Translations under genes and position numbers: made by a program
The notes under the pieces: generated by a model
Seen by the model: only the letters and a program-made list of their open reading frames with translations
The model's database searches: none
What the model was told of the DNA's origin: nothing
Origin: Mycobacterium sp. NBC_00419
GTDB lineage: Bacteria > Actinomycetota > Actinomycetes > Mycobacteriales > Mycobacteriaceae
Reading direction: 5' to 3'
Assembly (NCBI RefSeq): GCF_036023875.1
Contig: NZ_CP107931.1
Location: forward strand, 124,001-188,000
Length of the DNA stretch: 64,000 nucleotides
Shown: positions 42,996-56,289 of the stretch, one piece after another
Layout of the letters: every line of letters starts with the position of its first letter
Position numbering within the stretch: position 1 is the stretch's first letter

Positions 42996-44302
42996 GCGCA
43001 TCGTCCTGGGTTCGCCACGCGATCTGGTGGCACGTCTATCCGCTCGGATTCGTCGGCGCCTTCCCAGCCGACACCCCACCCGGACCCGGCGAGCACCGGC
43101 TGCGCCGCCTCATCGACTGGCTTGACCACGCAGTGGAACTCGGTACGTCGGGTATCGCGCTCGGCCCTGTCTTCGCATCGCGCACCCACGGCTATGACAC
43201 CACCGACCATTACCGCATCGACCCGCGTCTGGGTGACGACGGTGACTTCGACGAGCTGATCGCGCAATCTCACCAGCGTGGGCTGCGGGTGCTACTCGAC
43301 GGCGTGTTCAACCACGTCGGAACCGATTTCGAGCGTTACCGCTCGGCCGAGGACGGCGACGCCGGCGCGGCGGGCTGGTTTCGCGGACGTCCTGGGCGCT
43401 TCCACACCTTCGAAGGCCACGGCGAGCTCATCACGCTCAACCACCACAGTCCGGACGTGGTCGACTACGTCGCGGACGTGATGAACCACTGGCTCGACCG
43501 CGGCGCCGACGGATGGCGCCTGGACGCGGCGTACGCGGTGCCGGAGTCGTTCTGGGCCGAGGTACTGCCGCGGGTTCGGCAACGCCACGCCGACGCATGG
43601 TTCGTCGCCGAGGTCATCCACGGCGACTACGTCGGGTTCGTCGAGGGATCCGGGGTGGACTCGGTGACCCAGTACGAGTTGTGGAAGGCCGTCTGGAGCA
43701 GCCTCAACGACGGCAACTTTCACGAACTGGACTGGGCGCTGCAGCGCCACAACGACTTCCTGGCCCGATTCACACCCCAGACGTTCGTCGGCAATCACGA
43801 CGTGACCCGTATCGCCAGCCAACTCGACCGTGCCGAGCACGTCGCGCACGCTCTGGTCTTGCTGTTCACCACCGGCGGGGTGCCGACGATCTACGCGGGC
43901 GACGAGTTCGGATACCGCGGGGTCAAGGAAGAGCGGGCCGGCGGCGACGACGCGGTGCGCCCCGAATTCGGCTCGCCCCCGGCAGATCTCGACGACGACG
44001 GCCGCGCAGCGCTCACTCTGCACCAGTTCCTGATCGGGCTGCGCCGCCGCAACCCGTGGTTGCACGAGGCGGCGACCCGGGCGCTGCACCTGGAAAACCG
44101 TTGCTACGCATACGAAACCCGATGTGGCGACGAGGCATTGATCGTCGCCCTCAACGTCGACGATGTGCCGATGCACCTGCCCGTCGCCGAACTGGCCGGC
44201 AGGCCGGCCCGGCTGGCCGGCGGTACCGGCGCTCCGCCGGAGGACCTCGTGCGCGAGGTGGTGGTCCCGCCGCAGGGCTGGCTGGTGCTGCGCCCCGAGT
44301 GA
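42992..44302 (+). CDS. GH13 alpha-amylase family enzyme
   Basis: A 436-residue glycoside hydrolase 13 barrel, starting with an ATG inside the preceding TGA. DGVFNHVG (catalytic-region II), DGWRLDAAY with the nucleophile Asp, AEVIHGDY with the acid/base Glu, and FVGNHDVTR with the transition-state Asp are all present. The short C-terminal beta domain ends ALIVALNVDDVPMHLPV. It likely acts on alpha-glucans, trehalose-related sugars or sucrose; specificity cannot be read. The coupling to the deaminase is probably operonic only. Confidence 0.87.
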   Translation: MSASSWVRHAIWWHVYPLGFVGAFPADTPPGPGEHRLRRLIDWLDHAVELGTSGIALGPVFASRTHGYDTTDHYRIDPRLGDDGDFDELIAQSHQRGLRVLLDGVFNHVGTDFERYRSAEDGDAGAAGWFRGRPGRFHTFEGHGELITLNHHSPDVVDYVADVMNHWLDRGADGWRLDAAYAVPESFWAEVLPRVRQRHADAWFVAEVIHGDYVGFVEGSGVDSVTQYELWKAVWSSLNDGNFHELDWALQRHNDFLARFTPQTFVGNHDVTRIASQLDRAEHVAHALVLLFTTGGVPTIYAGDEFGYRGVKEERAGGDDAVRPEFGSPPADLDDDGRAALTLHQFLIGLRRRNPWLHEAATRALHLENRCYAYETRCGDEALIVALNVDDVPMHLPVAELAGRPARLAGGTGAPPEDLVREVVVPPQGWLVLRPE

Positions 44303-45608
<1,306 letters not shown>

Positions 45609-45625
45609 TCCCGGTCACATCTGGA

Positions 45626-45661
45626 CAGCGAGCCTGTCGCCTTCGGGCGGCAGGCTCGCTG
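45626..45661 (+). terminator. 16-base-pair hairpin with UUCG loop after fbpC
   Basis: CAGCGAGCCTGTCGCC (45626-45641) pairs with GGCGGCAGGCTCGCTG (45646-45661) around TTCG; the one mismatch is a U-G pair in RNA. UUCG tetraloops are very stable. No U-tract follows. It probably ends fbpC transcription before lon. Confidence 0.75.
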
Positions 45662-45761
45662 CTGTGTGGGGTCCACCCCTTCCGCCGCGGGCGAACACGC
45701 GGTCGGGAACAAGCCCACGATCACCAAGGTTGAGCCTTTCAGACTGAACTTTGGAGGATTG

Positions 45762-48095
<2,334 letters not shown>

Positions 48096-48134
48096 TACCC
48101 GGTGGTGCGGGGTCGTCGACGATAGCCTTGGGCG

Positions 48135-48376
48135 ATGGCCTACGACCCCGCACTGGCCGACCGGATCCGCGAGGCGCTCATCGGTGTTCGCGGCGTCACC
48201 GAGAAGCGGATGTTCGGTGGCCTGGCATTTCTGGTCAACGGCAACATGGCCGTCGCGGCCAGTGGGGGCGGTGACCTCATGGTGCGAGTGCCGCCCGAGG
48301 AGACCGTGACCTTGCTGACCCGCGCCCACGTCTCACCGATGATCATGTCCGGCCGGGAGACCCGGGGTTGGTCCGG
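48135..48376 (+). pseudogene. 3'-truncated TfoX N-terminal-domain gene
   Basis: Residues 1-78 (AYDPALADRIREALIGV, EKRMFGGLAFLVNGNMAVAAS, VSPMIMSGRETRGW) are a good TfoX/Sxy N-terminal-like domain. The frame then continues as ORF to 48815, but from about 48371 it is just antisense to the SHOCT gene and reads low-complexity Ser/Arg. The usual 30-residue tail (a QLAQWVKRGVAYARSL-like helix, from memory) is lost. A deletion at the junction with the neighbouring gene is the simplest reading, leaving either a pseudogene or a shortened, possibly non-functional protein. Confidence 0.65.
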
Positions 48377-49114
48377 TCAGGACTCCAGCAGCCGCTTCTT
48401 GGCGGCGCTGAACTCGGCATCGGTGATGTCACCGCGGTCACGCATCGTCACCAACCGGCGAAGCGACTCCGCCGCTTCCGCGTCGAGGTCATCGGGCACC
48501 GGGGTGCCGCGAACGATCGGCTCGTCGGGCACCGCTTCGATGTGTTGGGGATCGGCGGGATCGACCAGCACCGCGAGCCTGTCCCCCGGTTCGGGAACCT
48601 CACCGAGGGTGAACGTGCCCGTAATCCGCGCGTCGTACGGCGAAGCGCCCGAGGCCGGTTCGACACGTACCCGCATCGCACGCCGCGCGGAGTCCTTGGT
48701 GACAACCACATTCAGCGCGGGCCGCACGACGTCGAGCACCACAGCCCAGGCCCGCACCCCGGCGCCGCGCAGCCGGTCGACCCGTTTGACCGCCACCGTC
48801 AACCACACCGCGTAGGCGGCGACGATCGCCGCACACACCGGCACCGCCCACCCGCTAAGCGGCGCGGTCCAGTCAGCCGCCCAGGGCACCGTCGATGCGA
48901 TCAGCCAGCCCAGCGCCACCGGACGCGGTGCGCGGCGCGATATCTGCAGGAACACGACGAACTGGATGACGTATCCGCCGACCCACACCCCGAGTGCCCA
49001 GCCCTTCTGCGAGACCTGGGAGGCCTCGGCCAGAAGATGGGCGCCGATCAGCGCGGGAGCGACCACGAGCACACACCACAGTGCCGAGAGCACCGCAATC
49101 CCGCGCCACATCAT
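48377..49114 (-). CDS. Membrane protein with a C-terminal SHOCT domain
   Basis: A 245-residue protein from ATG 49114. Four hydrophobic segments occupy about residues 5-28, 40-60, 67-80 and 88-108. A soluble part includes PVPDDLDAEAAESLRRLVTMRDRGDITDAEFSAAKKRLLES, the SHOCT (short C-terminal) motif of about 30 residues. These proteins are often in membrane or envelope stress contexts; function unknown. The 3' end abuts a truncated TfoX-like gene, so the boundary is a likely recombination point. Confidence 0.83.
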   Translation of the reverse strand: MMWRGIAVLSALWCVLVVAPALIGAHLLAEASQVSQKGWALGVWVGGYVIQFVVFLQISRRAPRPVALGWLIASTVPWAADWTAPLSGWAVPVCAAIVAAYAVWLTVAVKRVDRLRGAGVRAWAVVLDVVRPALNVVVTKDSARRAMRVRVEPASGASPYDARITGTFTLGEVPEPGDRLAVLVDPADPQHIEAVPDEPIVRGTPVPDDLDAEAAESLRRLVTMRDRGDITDAEFSAAKKRLLES

Positions 49115-49145
49115 CGGGTCACGGTATACCGGACCCGCGATGCGA

Positions 49146-51431
49146 TCAGGTGAGTGCCCCGGCTACCAGTTCGGTGTCGACCTCGGCGTCGGCGAGCACG
49201 GTAACCGTGCCGGTGGTGCCGTCCATCCGTACCCGCGTGCCGGTCACCAGTCGCGTGGTCGCGTCGGCGACGCCGGCTAACACCGGAATGCCAAGGTGGG
49301 AAAGACTATTGGCCGGTATTGGACCGTCGACGACGATCCCGCCCGGCGTGCCGAACAGCACGATCGATTCGACGTCGGCTGTCGTGATCACCGCGACCTC
49401 CTCGGGCCCAAGACCGGCATCGGCGGCCGAGCGCACCACGCGCACCGTCCCCTCGACCACGCCGCCGGCAACGACCGTGCCCTGCAGGCGCTCGTCGGCG
49501 ACACCGGGGCCTGCCGCGCACTGCGGCGACCAACCACCGTCGATCACCGTCGGCAGGCTCAGCGCCTGTAGGCGCTGCCGCTCGGCGGCGCGGCGTTTGA
49601 TCCGCAACTGCGCGTCCACCGGCATCACCAGCGCCTCCTCGACGGTGAGGAAGAACATGTCGTCGATCTCGCAGAGCTTCTCCTCGCCCACCCGTCGGCT
49701 GGCCAATTCCCTTACCGCCAAACGGACTTGGTGCGTGAAACGCAGCGTGCAGTCCAGAGCGACGGCGCGGTAGGGCCGCGGTGGGCCATCGGCGTACTGC
49801 GGATGGCGGTGCAGCGCCCGCTCACCCGCGGCGATCACGGCATCGGGGCGGTCCCCGATCACTGACGCGGCGAGCTCCGCGCCGCCTGGGCCGCGATGCC
49901 CGAGCCGGGCGATGACGGTATCGACGGCGGCGCCCACCATGGGTGCCGCCGTACGCACCGCATCGAGGTCGCCGGACTCCAGCGATTCCTGGACGTAGGG
50001 ATGAGCCCGCAGCACGTTGGCCAGCGAGGCCATCTCCGCGTCGATCCGGACGCTGTCACCGCGGGCGCCCGTCGACGGCACCGGCGCGACCTCGGTGAGC
50101 AGCCAGGCCTGGGCCGCCAGTACCCAACCCTCATGGACTCTGCTGCGCAGCAACCGGATTCGTCCATCCAGCTGCGCGTCACTGAGATTCAGCAGCCAAT
50201 CGGCATCGCGGTACTCGGCGCCGGCGGCAGTGGCGTAAGCCTCGACATGACGGCCCAGCATCCGGCCGGCGGTGACGATCCGGGTCATCGACAGCGGGCG
50301 CTGGCGAAACAGGCTCCGGGTCGGGCGGAGCGTGGTGAACCGGTCGGTATCCGCGTCGGCGCACAAACGCGCGCCGAGCTCGGCGGCGCGCCCGGGGAGG
50401 CGCGGAACTGCGGCGGCAATCGCCGAGGCGCCCAGGTACACGCGGTGGCCGAATACCGCGACCAGCCGGCTCTCCCATTCGGGGGCCAGTCCGGCCGGGA
50501 TGTCGAGGAGCCGACTCACCGCGCGGGCGGCGGCGTGCAAGCCGGCCACGTGCAGATCCAGCGACATCGGAGTCAGCGGCCCGCTCTGGGTCAGCGCGAG
50601 CGGCGGGGCCACGAACACCGGGAATCGCGGATCGATCCGGTCGTCGAACTCTGCTTCGGCGCCGTCGGGCGCCGCACTGACCAGATCCGACCGGCTGTGC
50701 GCGGGCGCGACGGATGTCGGCATCGGAATCCGGCCGGTGACGTCCACCGCGCCGTTGGCCGAGAGTCTGCGGCCCTGCAGTCCGCGGACCGCGTCTGCCA
50801 CGGATTCGGTTGCACCCCAGGCGCATTCGAATTTCCAGTCCTCGCGAAGCGAGTCCAGGCTGATTGTTGGGTCCAGTACCGTCCAGCCGTCGGTCGCACG
50901 CGCCTTCGGCCGGGGGTCGGCGTGGGCGAGAATATCTCGGGCGGCGGCGACGGTAAGGGTGTCCGGCGTCGCGAGCTCGACGACACCGGTTCGTTCGGAC
51001 TCCACGGCCGAGACCAGGAACCGCACCACGTCGTCGACGTGCACCACGGGCACCGGGCCGGCGGCCGGATTGGTCAGCAGCGCGGCCACCGTGCGGCAGA
51101 CCGGCCCGTCGACTTGTCGTCCCAGCGGGGCCGCGATTCGCACGATCAGGTTCGGCGCCCAGCCCGTGCTCACCAGATCCTCGGCCTGGTTCCACCGGCC
51201 CGGCTCGAGCAGCGACAGCGACACGAACACGATCCGCGCCCCGACCCGTGCGGCTGCGTCACTGACCCGGACCACATCGGCGTGCTGCACACTGCCGTCT
51301 TCGCTCGGCAACATCAGGACCGCATCGGCGTCAGCGGTCAGGGAGTACACGACGTGATGGCCCGCTGCCAGCAAGCTTTGGGTTAGGGCGCGACCGAGCC
51401 CACCGGTGACCTCCGTGAGCAAGATCCGCAT
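49146..51431 (-). CDS. SDR/NAD-epimerase-like domain fused to a PEP-utiliser swivelling domain
   Basis: A 761-residue protein. Residues 1-220 are an NAD(P)-binding SDR/NmrA-like domain starting with MRILLTEVTGGLGRALTQSLLAAGHHV. The middle is a large helical region (about 260-620) rich in Arg and Ala. Residues 650-755 are the swivelling fold of PEP-utilising enzymes: GVVEGTVRVVRSAADAGLGPEEVAVITTADVESIVLFGTPGGIVVDGPIPANSLSHLGIPVLAGV. The catalytic His normally found in a TSHA-type motif is not there: the segment reads DGPIPANSL. An ATP-grasp domain is not evident. The fusion sits next to the thiolase-like gene, so may match Rv1868 (recalled only). Role unknown. Confidence 0.75.
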   Translation of the reverse strand: MRILLTEVTGGLGRALTQSLLAAGHHVVYSLTADADAVLMLPSEDGSVQHADVVRVSDAAARVGARIVFVSLSLLEPGRWNQAEDLVSTGWAPNLIVRIAAPLGRQVDGPVCRTVAALLTNPAAGPVPVVHVDDVVRFLVSAVESERTGVVELATPDTLTVAAARDILAHADPRPKARATDGWTVLDPTISLDSLREDWKFECAWGATESVADAVRGLQGRRLSANGAVDVTGRIPMPTSVAPAHSRSDLVSAAPDGAEAEFDDRIDPRFPVFVAPPLALTQSGPLTPMSLDLHVAGLHAAARAVSRLLDIPAGLAPEWESRLVAVFGHRVYLGASAIAAAVPRLPGRAAELGARLCADADTDRFTTLRPTRSLFRQRPLSMTRIVTAGRMLGRHVEAYATAAGAEYRDADWLLNLSDAQLDGRIRLLRSRVHEGWVLAAQAWLLTEVAPVPSTGARGDSVRIDAEMASLANVLRAHPYVQESLESGDLDAVRTAAPMVGAAVDTVIARLGHRGPGGAELAASVIGDRPDAVIAAGERALHRHPQYADGPPRPYRAVALDCTLRFTHQVRLAVRELASRRVGEEKLCEIDDMFFLTVEEALVMPVDAQLRIKRRAAERQRLQALSLPTVIDGGWSPQCAAGPGVADERLQGTVVAGGVVEGTVRVVRSAADAGLGPEEVAVITTADVESIVLFGTPGGIVVDGPIPANSLSHLGIPVLAGVADATTRLVTGTRVRMDGTTGTVTVLADAEVDTELVAGALT

Positions 51432-51504
51432 TCCAGGCCCTACTTCCCCCGTCCGCTGCGACGAGCTTAGGCAGGTGCGGGCAAAATTTTCGGGCTTTCG
51501 GCCG

Positions 51505-52974
51505 TCAGTTCAGGCTGGCCCTACCGTCGGCGCGCACGCTCACCTTGGCCCCGGCGATGTCGTCGCGAACGGTGACCGCCGCCGCCTCGGCATCCTCGAT
51601 GACCGCCAGCGCGCGGCCGTCGTCGGGTGTGCGGACGGCGAGGAACGCCTTCTGGGGCGTGCCGTCCCGGTCGAACGGCGCAGTCCAGGACTCGACGACG
51701 CCGTCACCCGCCCAGTCGGCGTGGGCGACCCTGGTCGGTAGCTGGTCGACCTCGGCCTGGACGTCCTGCCAGCGGAACTCCGCAGGCGGCGGGGTCGCGC
51801 TGTAGACCCCGAAGCTGTGTTTGGACAGGAAGCCGCCGTTGGCCGTGATCAGCCCTCGTGCAGCGGGGTTGGCGCGCAGCAGTTCGGTCATGGTGGCGAT
51901 CGAATGCATGACGTAGTTGTTCCACGGGCCGCCGGCGAAGGTCAGACCGCCGGTGACGGTCAGTGGCCGTTGCGGGTCGTCGAGGGGCAGTCCGATCTCG
52001 GTCGCGGCGACCTGCACCGCCGACGGGAAGCAGGAGTACACGTCGACGTAGTCGAGGTCGTCGACCCCGACCCCGGCCAGTTCCATACTCCGGCGGCCAG
52101 CGATGCGGATGGCCGGCGAGCGGTGCAGTTCGTCGCGTTCGGCGATCGAGTAGGTGTCGTGGGAGTCGGTGCCGGCATACGGGAACACCCACTGATCCTG
52201 CGGGATCTGCAGGTAGCGGGCCTTCTCCGCCGAGCACAGCACCACGACCGCGGCCTGGTTGACCATGTTGTTGGAGTTCATCAGCTTCGGGTAGGGCCAG
52301 CTGATCATCCGGTTGTCCGCGCTGGGCTGCCAGATCTGTTCTGCGGGTACGGCTTCGCGACTCCACGCGTGCGGGTTCTCGGCGGCCACCGCGCTGAACC
52401 GGGCCCACAGCTGCCCGATCCGCTGCCGGTGCTCGTCGCTGCCCTCGTTGTTGGCGATTCGCAGCGCCTGCTCGAAGAGCGGGTAGACGTGCGAGGGCAT
52501 GAGCAGTCCGATGCGGTCCTCGGCCGGGCCCGACATCGGCACCTCGTCCTCCGCACCCGGCGGCACCGCGACCGTCTCCTCCTGGCGCGTCCAGTCCGGG
52601 CGTATTCCCTTGGCTTTCAACCGCATCCGGGTACGCCATGTCTCGCCGCCGGCCAGCAGCACGACATCATTACGGCCCGCCTGGATGTTCAAGCAGGCCT
52701 GGTTGACCAGCGACTGGGGCGTGTTGCCGCCGACACCGGTGTAGTAGGTCGAGGCGTTCGGGGCGCCGATGCGCGCGGCCAGCAGCAGACCCGGATCGCG
52801 GTAGCGCCAGGACAGCAGGTTGACCACCCGGATCGCGTCGACGGCCTGCAGCACGCGCGGATCGGCAGCCTCGCGGGCGGCGACCGCCATCAGGTCGACG
52901 GGTTCCACCTCGGGCGCGTCTTCGCGCTGGTTGACCTGTCCGACGCCGACGATGACCGGTGTCCTGGGGTCCAT
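51505..52974 (-). CDS. Thiolase-fold acetyl-CoA acetyltransferase-like protein (Rv1867-like)
   Basis: A 489-residue thiolase-like protein. TPVIVGVGQVNQRED is the usual N-terminus, GGNTPQSLVNQACLNIQAGRNDVVLLAGGETWRTRMR the first core, and DLDYVDVYSCFPSAVQVAATEIGL with GGLTFAGGPWNNYVMHSIATM the second. The nucleophilic Cys of degradative thiolases is not at the canonical place (NQACL-like), so it may be a thiolase-like lipid-transfer or condensing protein. Length and features match recalled Rv1867. A C-terminal OB-like domain follows. Confidence 0.82.
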   Translation of the reverse strand: MDPRTPVIVGVGQVNQREDAPEVEPVDLMAVAAREAADPRVLQAVDAIRVVNLLSWRYRDPGLLLAARIGAPNASTYYTGVGGNTPQSLVNQACLNIQAGRNDVVLLAGGETWRTRMRLKAKGIRPDWTRQEETVAVPPGAEDEVPMSGPAEDRIGLLMPSHVYPLFEQALRIANNEGSDEHRQRIGQLWARFSAVAAENPHAWSREAVPAEQIWQPSADNRMISWPYPKLMNSNNMVNQAAVVVLCSAEKARYLQIPQDQWVFPYAGTDSHDTYSIAERDELHRSPAIRIAGRRSMELAGVGVDDLDYVDVYSCFPSAVQVAATEIGLPLDDPQRPLTVTGGLTFAGGPWNNYVMHSIATMTELLRANPAARGLITANGGFLSKHSFGVYSATPPPAEFRWQDVQAEVDQLPTRVAHADWAGDGVVESWTAPFDRDGTPQKAFLAVRTPDDGRALAVIEDAEAAAVTVRDDIAGAKVSVRADGRASLN

Positions 52975-53093
52975 CGAGAGCCTTTCCGTAGTCGCCGCGG
53001 CGTTTGACGCCTGTCAAAACCTAGCATCGTAGCCGGGCTGGCCAGGCTAGCGGCCGCTGCGGGCGAGCGGCCTCCGGGTGCCATGATGTCCTC

Positions 53094-53840
53094 ATGACGG
53101 TGGTTCTCGTTCATGGCAACCCGGAGACCGACGTGATCTGGGGTCCGCTGGTGGAAGCGCTCGGGCGCGACGACGTGGTGCGGCTGTCCCCGCCAGGATT
53201 CGGCTCCCCGCTGCCCGAGGGTTTCCCGGCGACCTTCCTGGCCTACCGGGACTGGCTGGAGGCCGAGCTGGAGCGCTTCGACGAGCCAGTGGACCTGGTC
53301 GGCCATGACTGGGGTGGCGGGCATGTCGTGAACGTGGTCATGCATCGCCCGGAACTGGTGCGCAGCTGGGCCAGCGACGTCGTCGGGCTGTTCGATCCGG
53401 ACTATGTGTGGCACGACCTGGCTCAGGTGTGGCAGACCCCTGGGGCCGGTGAAGAGGTGGTCGAAGCGATGGTCGGCGGGCCGTTCGACGATCGGGTGGC
53501 CCAGCTGACGGGATTCGGGATCCCCAGTGATGTGGCGACCGCGCTGGCCGCGGCCCAGGACGAGCAGATGGGCCGGGCCATCCTGGCGCTGTATCGATCA
53601 GCCGCGCAGCCGGCGATGGCCGAAGCGGGCCGCGCGCTGTCCAATGCCGCTGCCCGGCCGGGGCTGTCCCTGTTGGCCACGGCAGATCCGTTCATCGGTG
53701 CCAGCGACAACCGTCGCCGCGCCGCCGAGAGCGCCGGTGCCCGCACGGTGGAGCTCGACGGAGCCGGACACTGGTGGATGCTGGAGGATCCGGTCCAGGC
53801 TGCGCAGGCACTCTCCGAATTCTGGGATTCGCTGGACTGA
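53094..53840 (+). CDS. Alpha/beta hydrolase
   Basis: A 248-residue protein. VVLVHGNPETDVIWGPLVEAL is the oxyanion-loop region, LVGHDWGGGHVVN the nucleophile elbow with Asp in the haloalkane-dehalogenase/epoxide-hydrolase position, and GAGHWWMLEDP the catalytic His. It has no signal peptide and is cytosolic. With an Asp nucleophile it may be a dehalogenase or epoxide hydrolase; the substrate is unknown. It is divergent from the thiolase-like gene (119-base gap). Confidence 0.85.
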   Translation: MTVVLVHGNPETDVIWGPLVEALGRDDVVRLSPPGFGSPLPEGFPATFLAYRDWLEAELERFDEPVDLVGHDWGGGHVVNVVMHRPELVRSWASDVVGLFDPDYVWHDLAQVWQTPGAGEEVVEAMVGGPFDDRVAQLTGFGIPSDVATALAAAQDEQMGRAILALYRSAAQPAMAEAGRALSNAAARPGLSLLATADPFIGASDNRRRAAESAGARTVELDGAGHWWMLEDPVQAAQALSEFWDSLD

Positions 53841-53961
53841 GTCAGACTGCGGCTGAAAGGCGTCAGATTTCCGATCGCGCGTTCGTATGCGCTCCCAGAA
53901 ACGGGGTGTAAACATGGGAGCGTCGCGGCCAAGAAGTGTGCCGCCGATCTGCGGAGGGAAC

Positions 53962-56283
53962 ATGGCCGAGCCATTCAACGGAGTCATCAAACTCGACATT
54001 CGCGACTCGGTCCCCGACTGGAAACCGTACGAGCTGAAGAAGGCCCCGGAGGGCGCCCCCAACATCCTGATCGTGTTGTACGACGACACCGGTCTGGCCG
54101 CCTGGTCGCCGTACGGCGGGCGAATCAACATGCCGACCATGGATCGGCTCGCCGACAACGGCGTTACCTACACGCAGTGGCATACCACTGCCCTGTGTTC
54201 GCCGACCCGCTCGACGTTCCTGACCGGGCGCAACCACCACGTCAACCGGTGCGCGTCGATCACCGAGGGCTCAATGGGCTTCCCCGGTGCGGCTGGCCGG
54301 CTGCCCGCCGAGTGCGCGACCATCGGCCAGGTACTCCAGGACAACGGCTTCGCCACCATGTGGCTCGGCAAGAACCACAACGTTCCGGTGGAGGACCTCT
54401 CGCCGGGTGGAAGCAAGTCCGAGTGGCCGCTGTCGAAGGGATTCGACCGGTTCTACGGCTTCCTCGGCGGCGAGACCAACCAGTGGTATCCCGACCTGAT
54501 CGAGGACAACCACGCCATCGAACCGCCCTACACCCCTGAAGAGGGCTACCACCTCTCCAAAGACCTTGCCGACCAAGCGATTCGGCAGCTGCGGGATCTG
54601 CGGTCCTCGGCGCCGTCCAAGCCCTGGTTCATGTGGTTCTGTCCCGGCGCAAACCATGCGCCGCATCACAGCCCGCAGGAGTACATCGACAAGTACAAGG
54701 GCGTGTTCGACGACGGCTACGAGGCCTACCGCGAATGGGTTCTGGCGCGGATGATCGAGCGCGGCGTGGTTCCCGAAGGCACCGAGCTGACTCCGCTGAA
54801 CCCGATGCCCGACGACGTCGCCAACGAGGCCGACTACGTGCGACCGTGGGCCGAACTCAACGACGAGGAAAAGAAGCTGTTCTGCCGGATGGCCGAGGTG
54901 TTCGCCGGTTTCTCCGAGTACACCGATGCGCAGGTGGGCCGCATCGTCGACTTCCTCGAGAAGACCGGCCAGCTGGACAACACGATCATCTTCTACTGCG
55001 CGGACAACGGGGCCTCCGGCGAGGGCACTCCCAACGGCTCGGTGAACGAGAACAAGTTCTTCAACGGCTACCCCGACAGCCTGGAAGAGAACCTGTCCTA
55101 CTTCGACGAACTCGGCGGCCCGGAGACCTACAACCACTACCCCACCGGCTGGGCGGTGGCGTTCTCCACACCGTTCCAGATGTTCAAGCGTTATTCGCAG
55201 TTCGCCGGCGGCACGTGCGATCCGCTGGTTATCCACTGGCCCAAGGGAATCAAGGCCAGGGGCGAGATGCGCCACCAGTACCACCACTCCACCGATATCG
55301 TCCCGACGATTCTGGAGGCGGTCGGGCTGGAGATGCCCACGGTGTACCGCGGGGTCGAGCAGTATCCCCTCAACGGGGTGTCGATGCGATACAGCTTCGA
55401 CGACGCGCAGGCGCCGACCACCAAGAAGCGGCAGTACTTCTCGATGCTGGGCACCCGCGGTATCTGGCAGGACGGCTGGAAGGCCGCGGCTCTGCACGCG
55501 CCGATCAGCGGCAAGGGCCATTTCGACCAAGATGTCTGGGAGCTGTACCACGTCGACGAGGACCGCGCCGAGTCCCGCAACCTCGCTGCCCAGTATCCGG
55601 AGAAGTTGCAGGAGCTCATCGACGCGTGGTTCGCGGAGGCCGAGGCGAATTTCGTTCTGCCTCTTGATGACCGGCCCGCCATTGAGCAGATCAGCGACGT
55701 GCGGCCCCAGGGTGAGCCACCCCGCTCGCGCTACATCTACTACCCCGAGACCGCACCGGTGCCCGAGTCGACCGCGGTCAACATTCGCGGGCGCTCCTAC
55801 AAGATTCTGGCCGACGTGGAGGTGACTCCGGAATCGGAAGGCGTCATCTTCGCCCACGGATCCCGGTTCGGCGGGCACACCCTGTTCATCAAGGACCGCA
55901 AGCTGCATTACGTGTACAACTTCCTGGGCATCAAGCCGGAGCAGACCTTCGTCTCCCCCGAACTCGAGCCCGGTCAGCTGACCCTCGGTGTCGAATTCAT
56001 CCGGGAGGGTGCCGGCGAGCACATGGAGTCGATCGGAACCGCGAAACTGTATGTCGGAGAACAGGTTGTGGCCGAAGGACCGATGCGAGCCCAGATCGGC
56101 CCCTTCACCCTGTGTGGCGACGGACTGTGCGTCGGCTACGACAGTGCCGACCCGGTGAGCCGCTCCTACCCGGCCGGGTTCCCGTTCACCGGTGGACGGA
56201 TCCTCGGTGTCGGGGTCGACGTCGGCGAGGACCAGTACCTCGATCTGGAGAAGCTGGCCGCGGCGGCGTTCGCCCGCGACTGA
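53962..56283 (+). CDS. Type I arylsulfatase (AtsA-like)
   Basis: A 773-residue formylglycine sulfatase from ATG 53962 with GGAGGG upstream. Metal ligands Asp41-Asp42 (LYDDTG), formylglycine Cys79 in CSPTR, LGKNHN in the second signature, and DNGASGEG follow in order. It starts MAEPFNGVIKLDIRDSVPDWKPYE, closely like recalled AtsA (Rv0711). It is a second, non-identical copy beside the sulfatase at 32836-35190. It provides sulfate from organic sulfate esters. No formylglycine-generating enzyme gene is in the window. Its 3' end is followed by the HNH gene after 40 bases. Confidence 0.92.
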   Translation: MAEPFNGVIKLDIRDSVPDWKPYELKKAPEGAPNILIVLYDDTGLAAWSPYGGRINMPTMDRLADNGVTYTQWHTTALCSPTRSTFLTGRNHHVNRCASITEGSMGFPGAAGRLPAECATIGQVLQDNGFATMWLGKNHNVPVEDLSPGGSKSEWPLSKGFDRFYGFLGGETNQWYPDLIEDNHAIEPPYTPEEGYHLSKDLADQAIRQLRDLRSSAPSKPWFMWFCPGANHAPHHSPQEYIDKYKGVFDDGYEAYREWVLARMIERGVVPEGTELTPLNPMPDDVANEADYVRPWAELNDEEKKLFCRMAEVFAGFSEYTDAQVGRIVDFLEKTGQLDNTIIFYCADNGASGEGTPNGSVNENKFFNGYPDSLEENLSYFDELGGPETYNHYPTGWAVAFSTPFQMFKRYSQFAGGTCDPLVIHWPKGIKARGEMRHQYHHSTDIVPTILEAVGLEMPTVYRGVEQYPLNGVSMRYSFDDAQAPTTKKRQYFSMLGTRGIWQDGWKAAALHAPISGKGHFDQDVWELYHVDEDRAESRNLAAQYPEKLQELIDAWFAEAEANFVLPLDDRPAIEQISDVRPQGEPPRSRYIYYPETAPVPESTAVNIRGRSYKILADVEVTPESEGVIFAHGSRFGGHTLFIKDRKLHYVYNFLGIKPEQTFVSPELEPGQLTLGVEFIREGAGEHMESIGTAKLYVGEQVVAEGPMRAQIGPFTLCGDGLCVGYDSADPVSRSYPAGFPFTGGRILGVGVDVGEDQYLDLEKLAAAAFARD

Positions 56284-56289
56284 TCGGCG

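Noticed and set aside
48377..48815. Continuation of the TfoX-like frame past position 48376
   Set aside because: It is antisense to the SHOCT gene and has Ser/Arg-rich low complexity; only the first 78 residues show homology.
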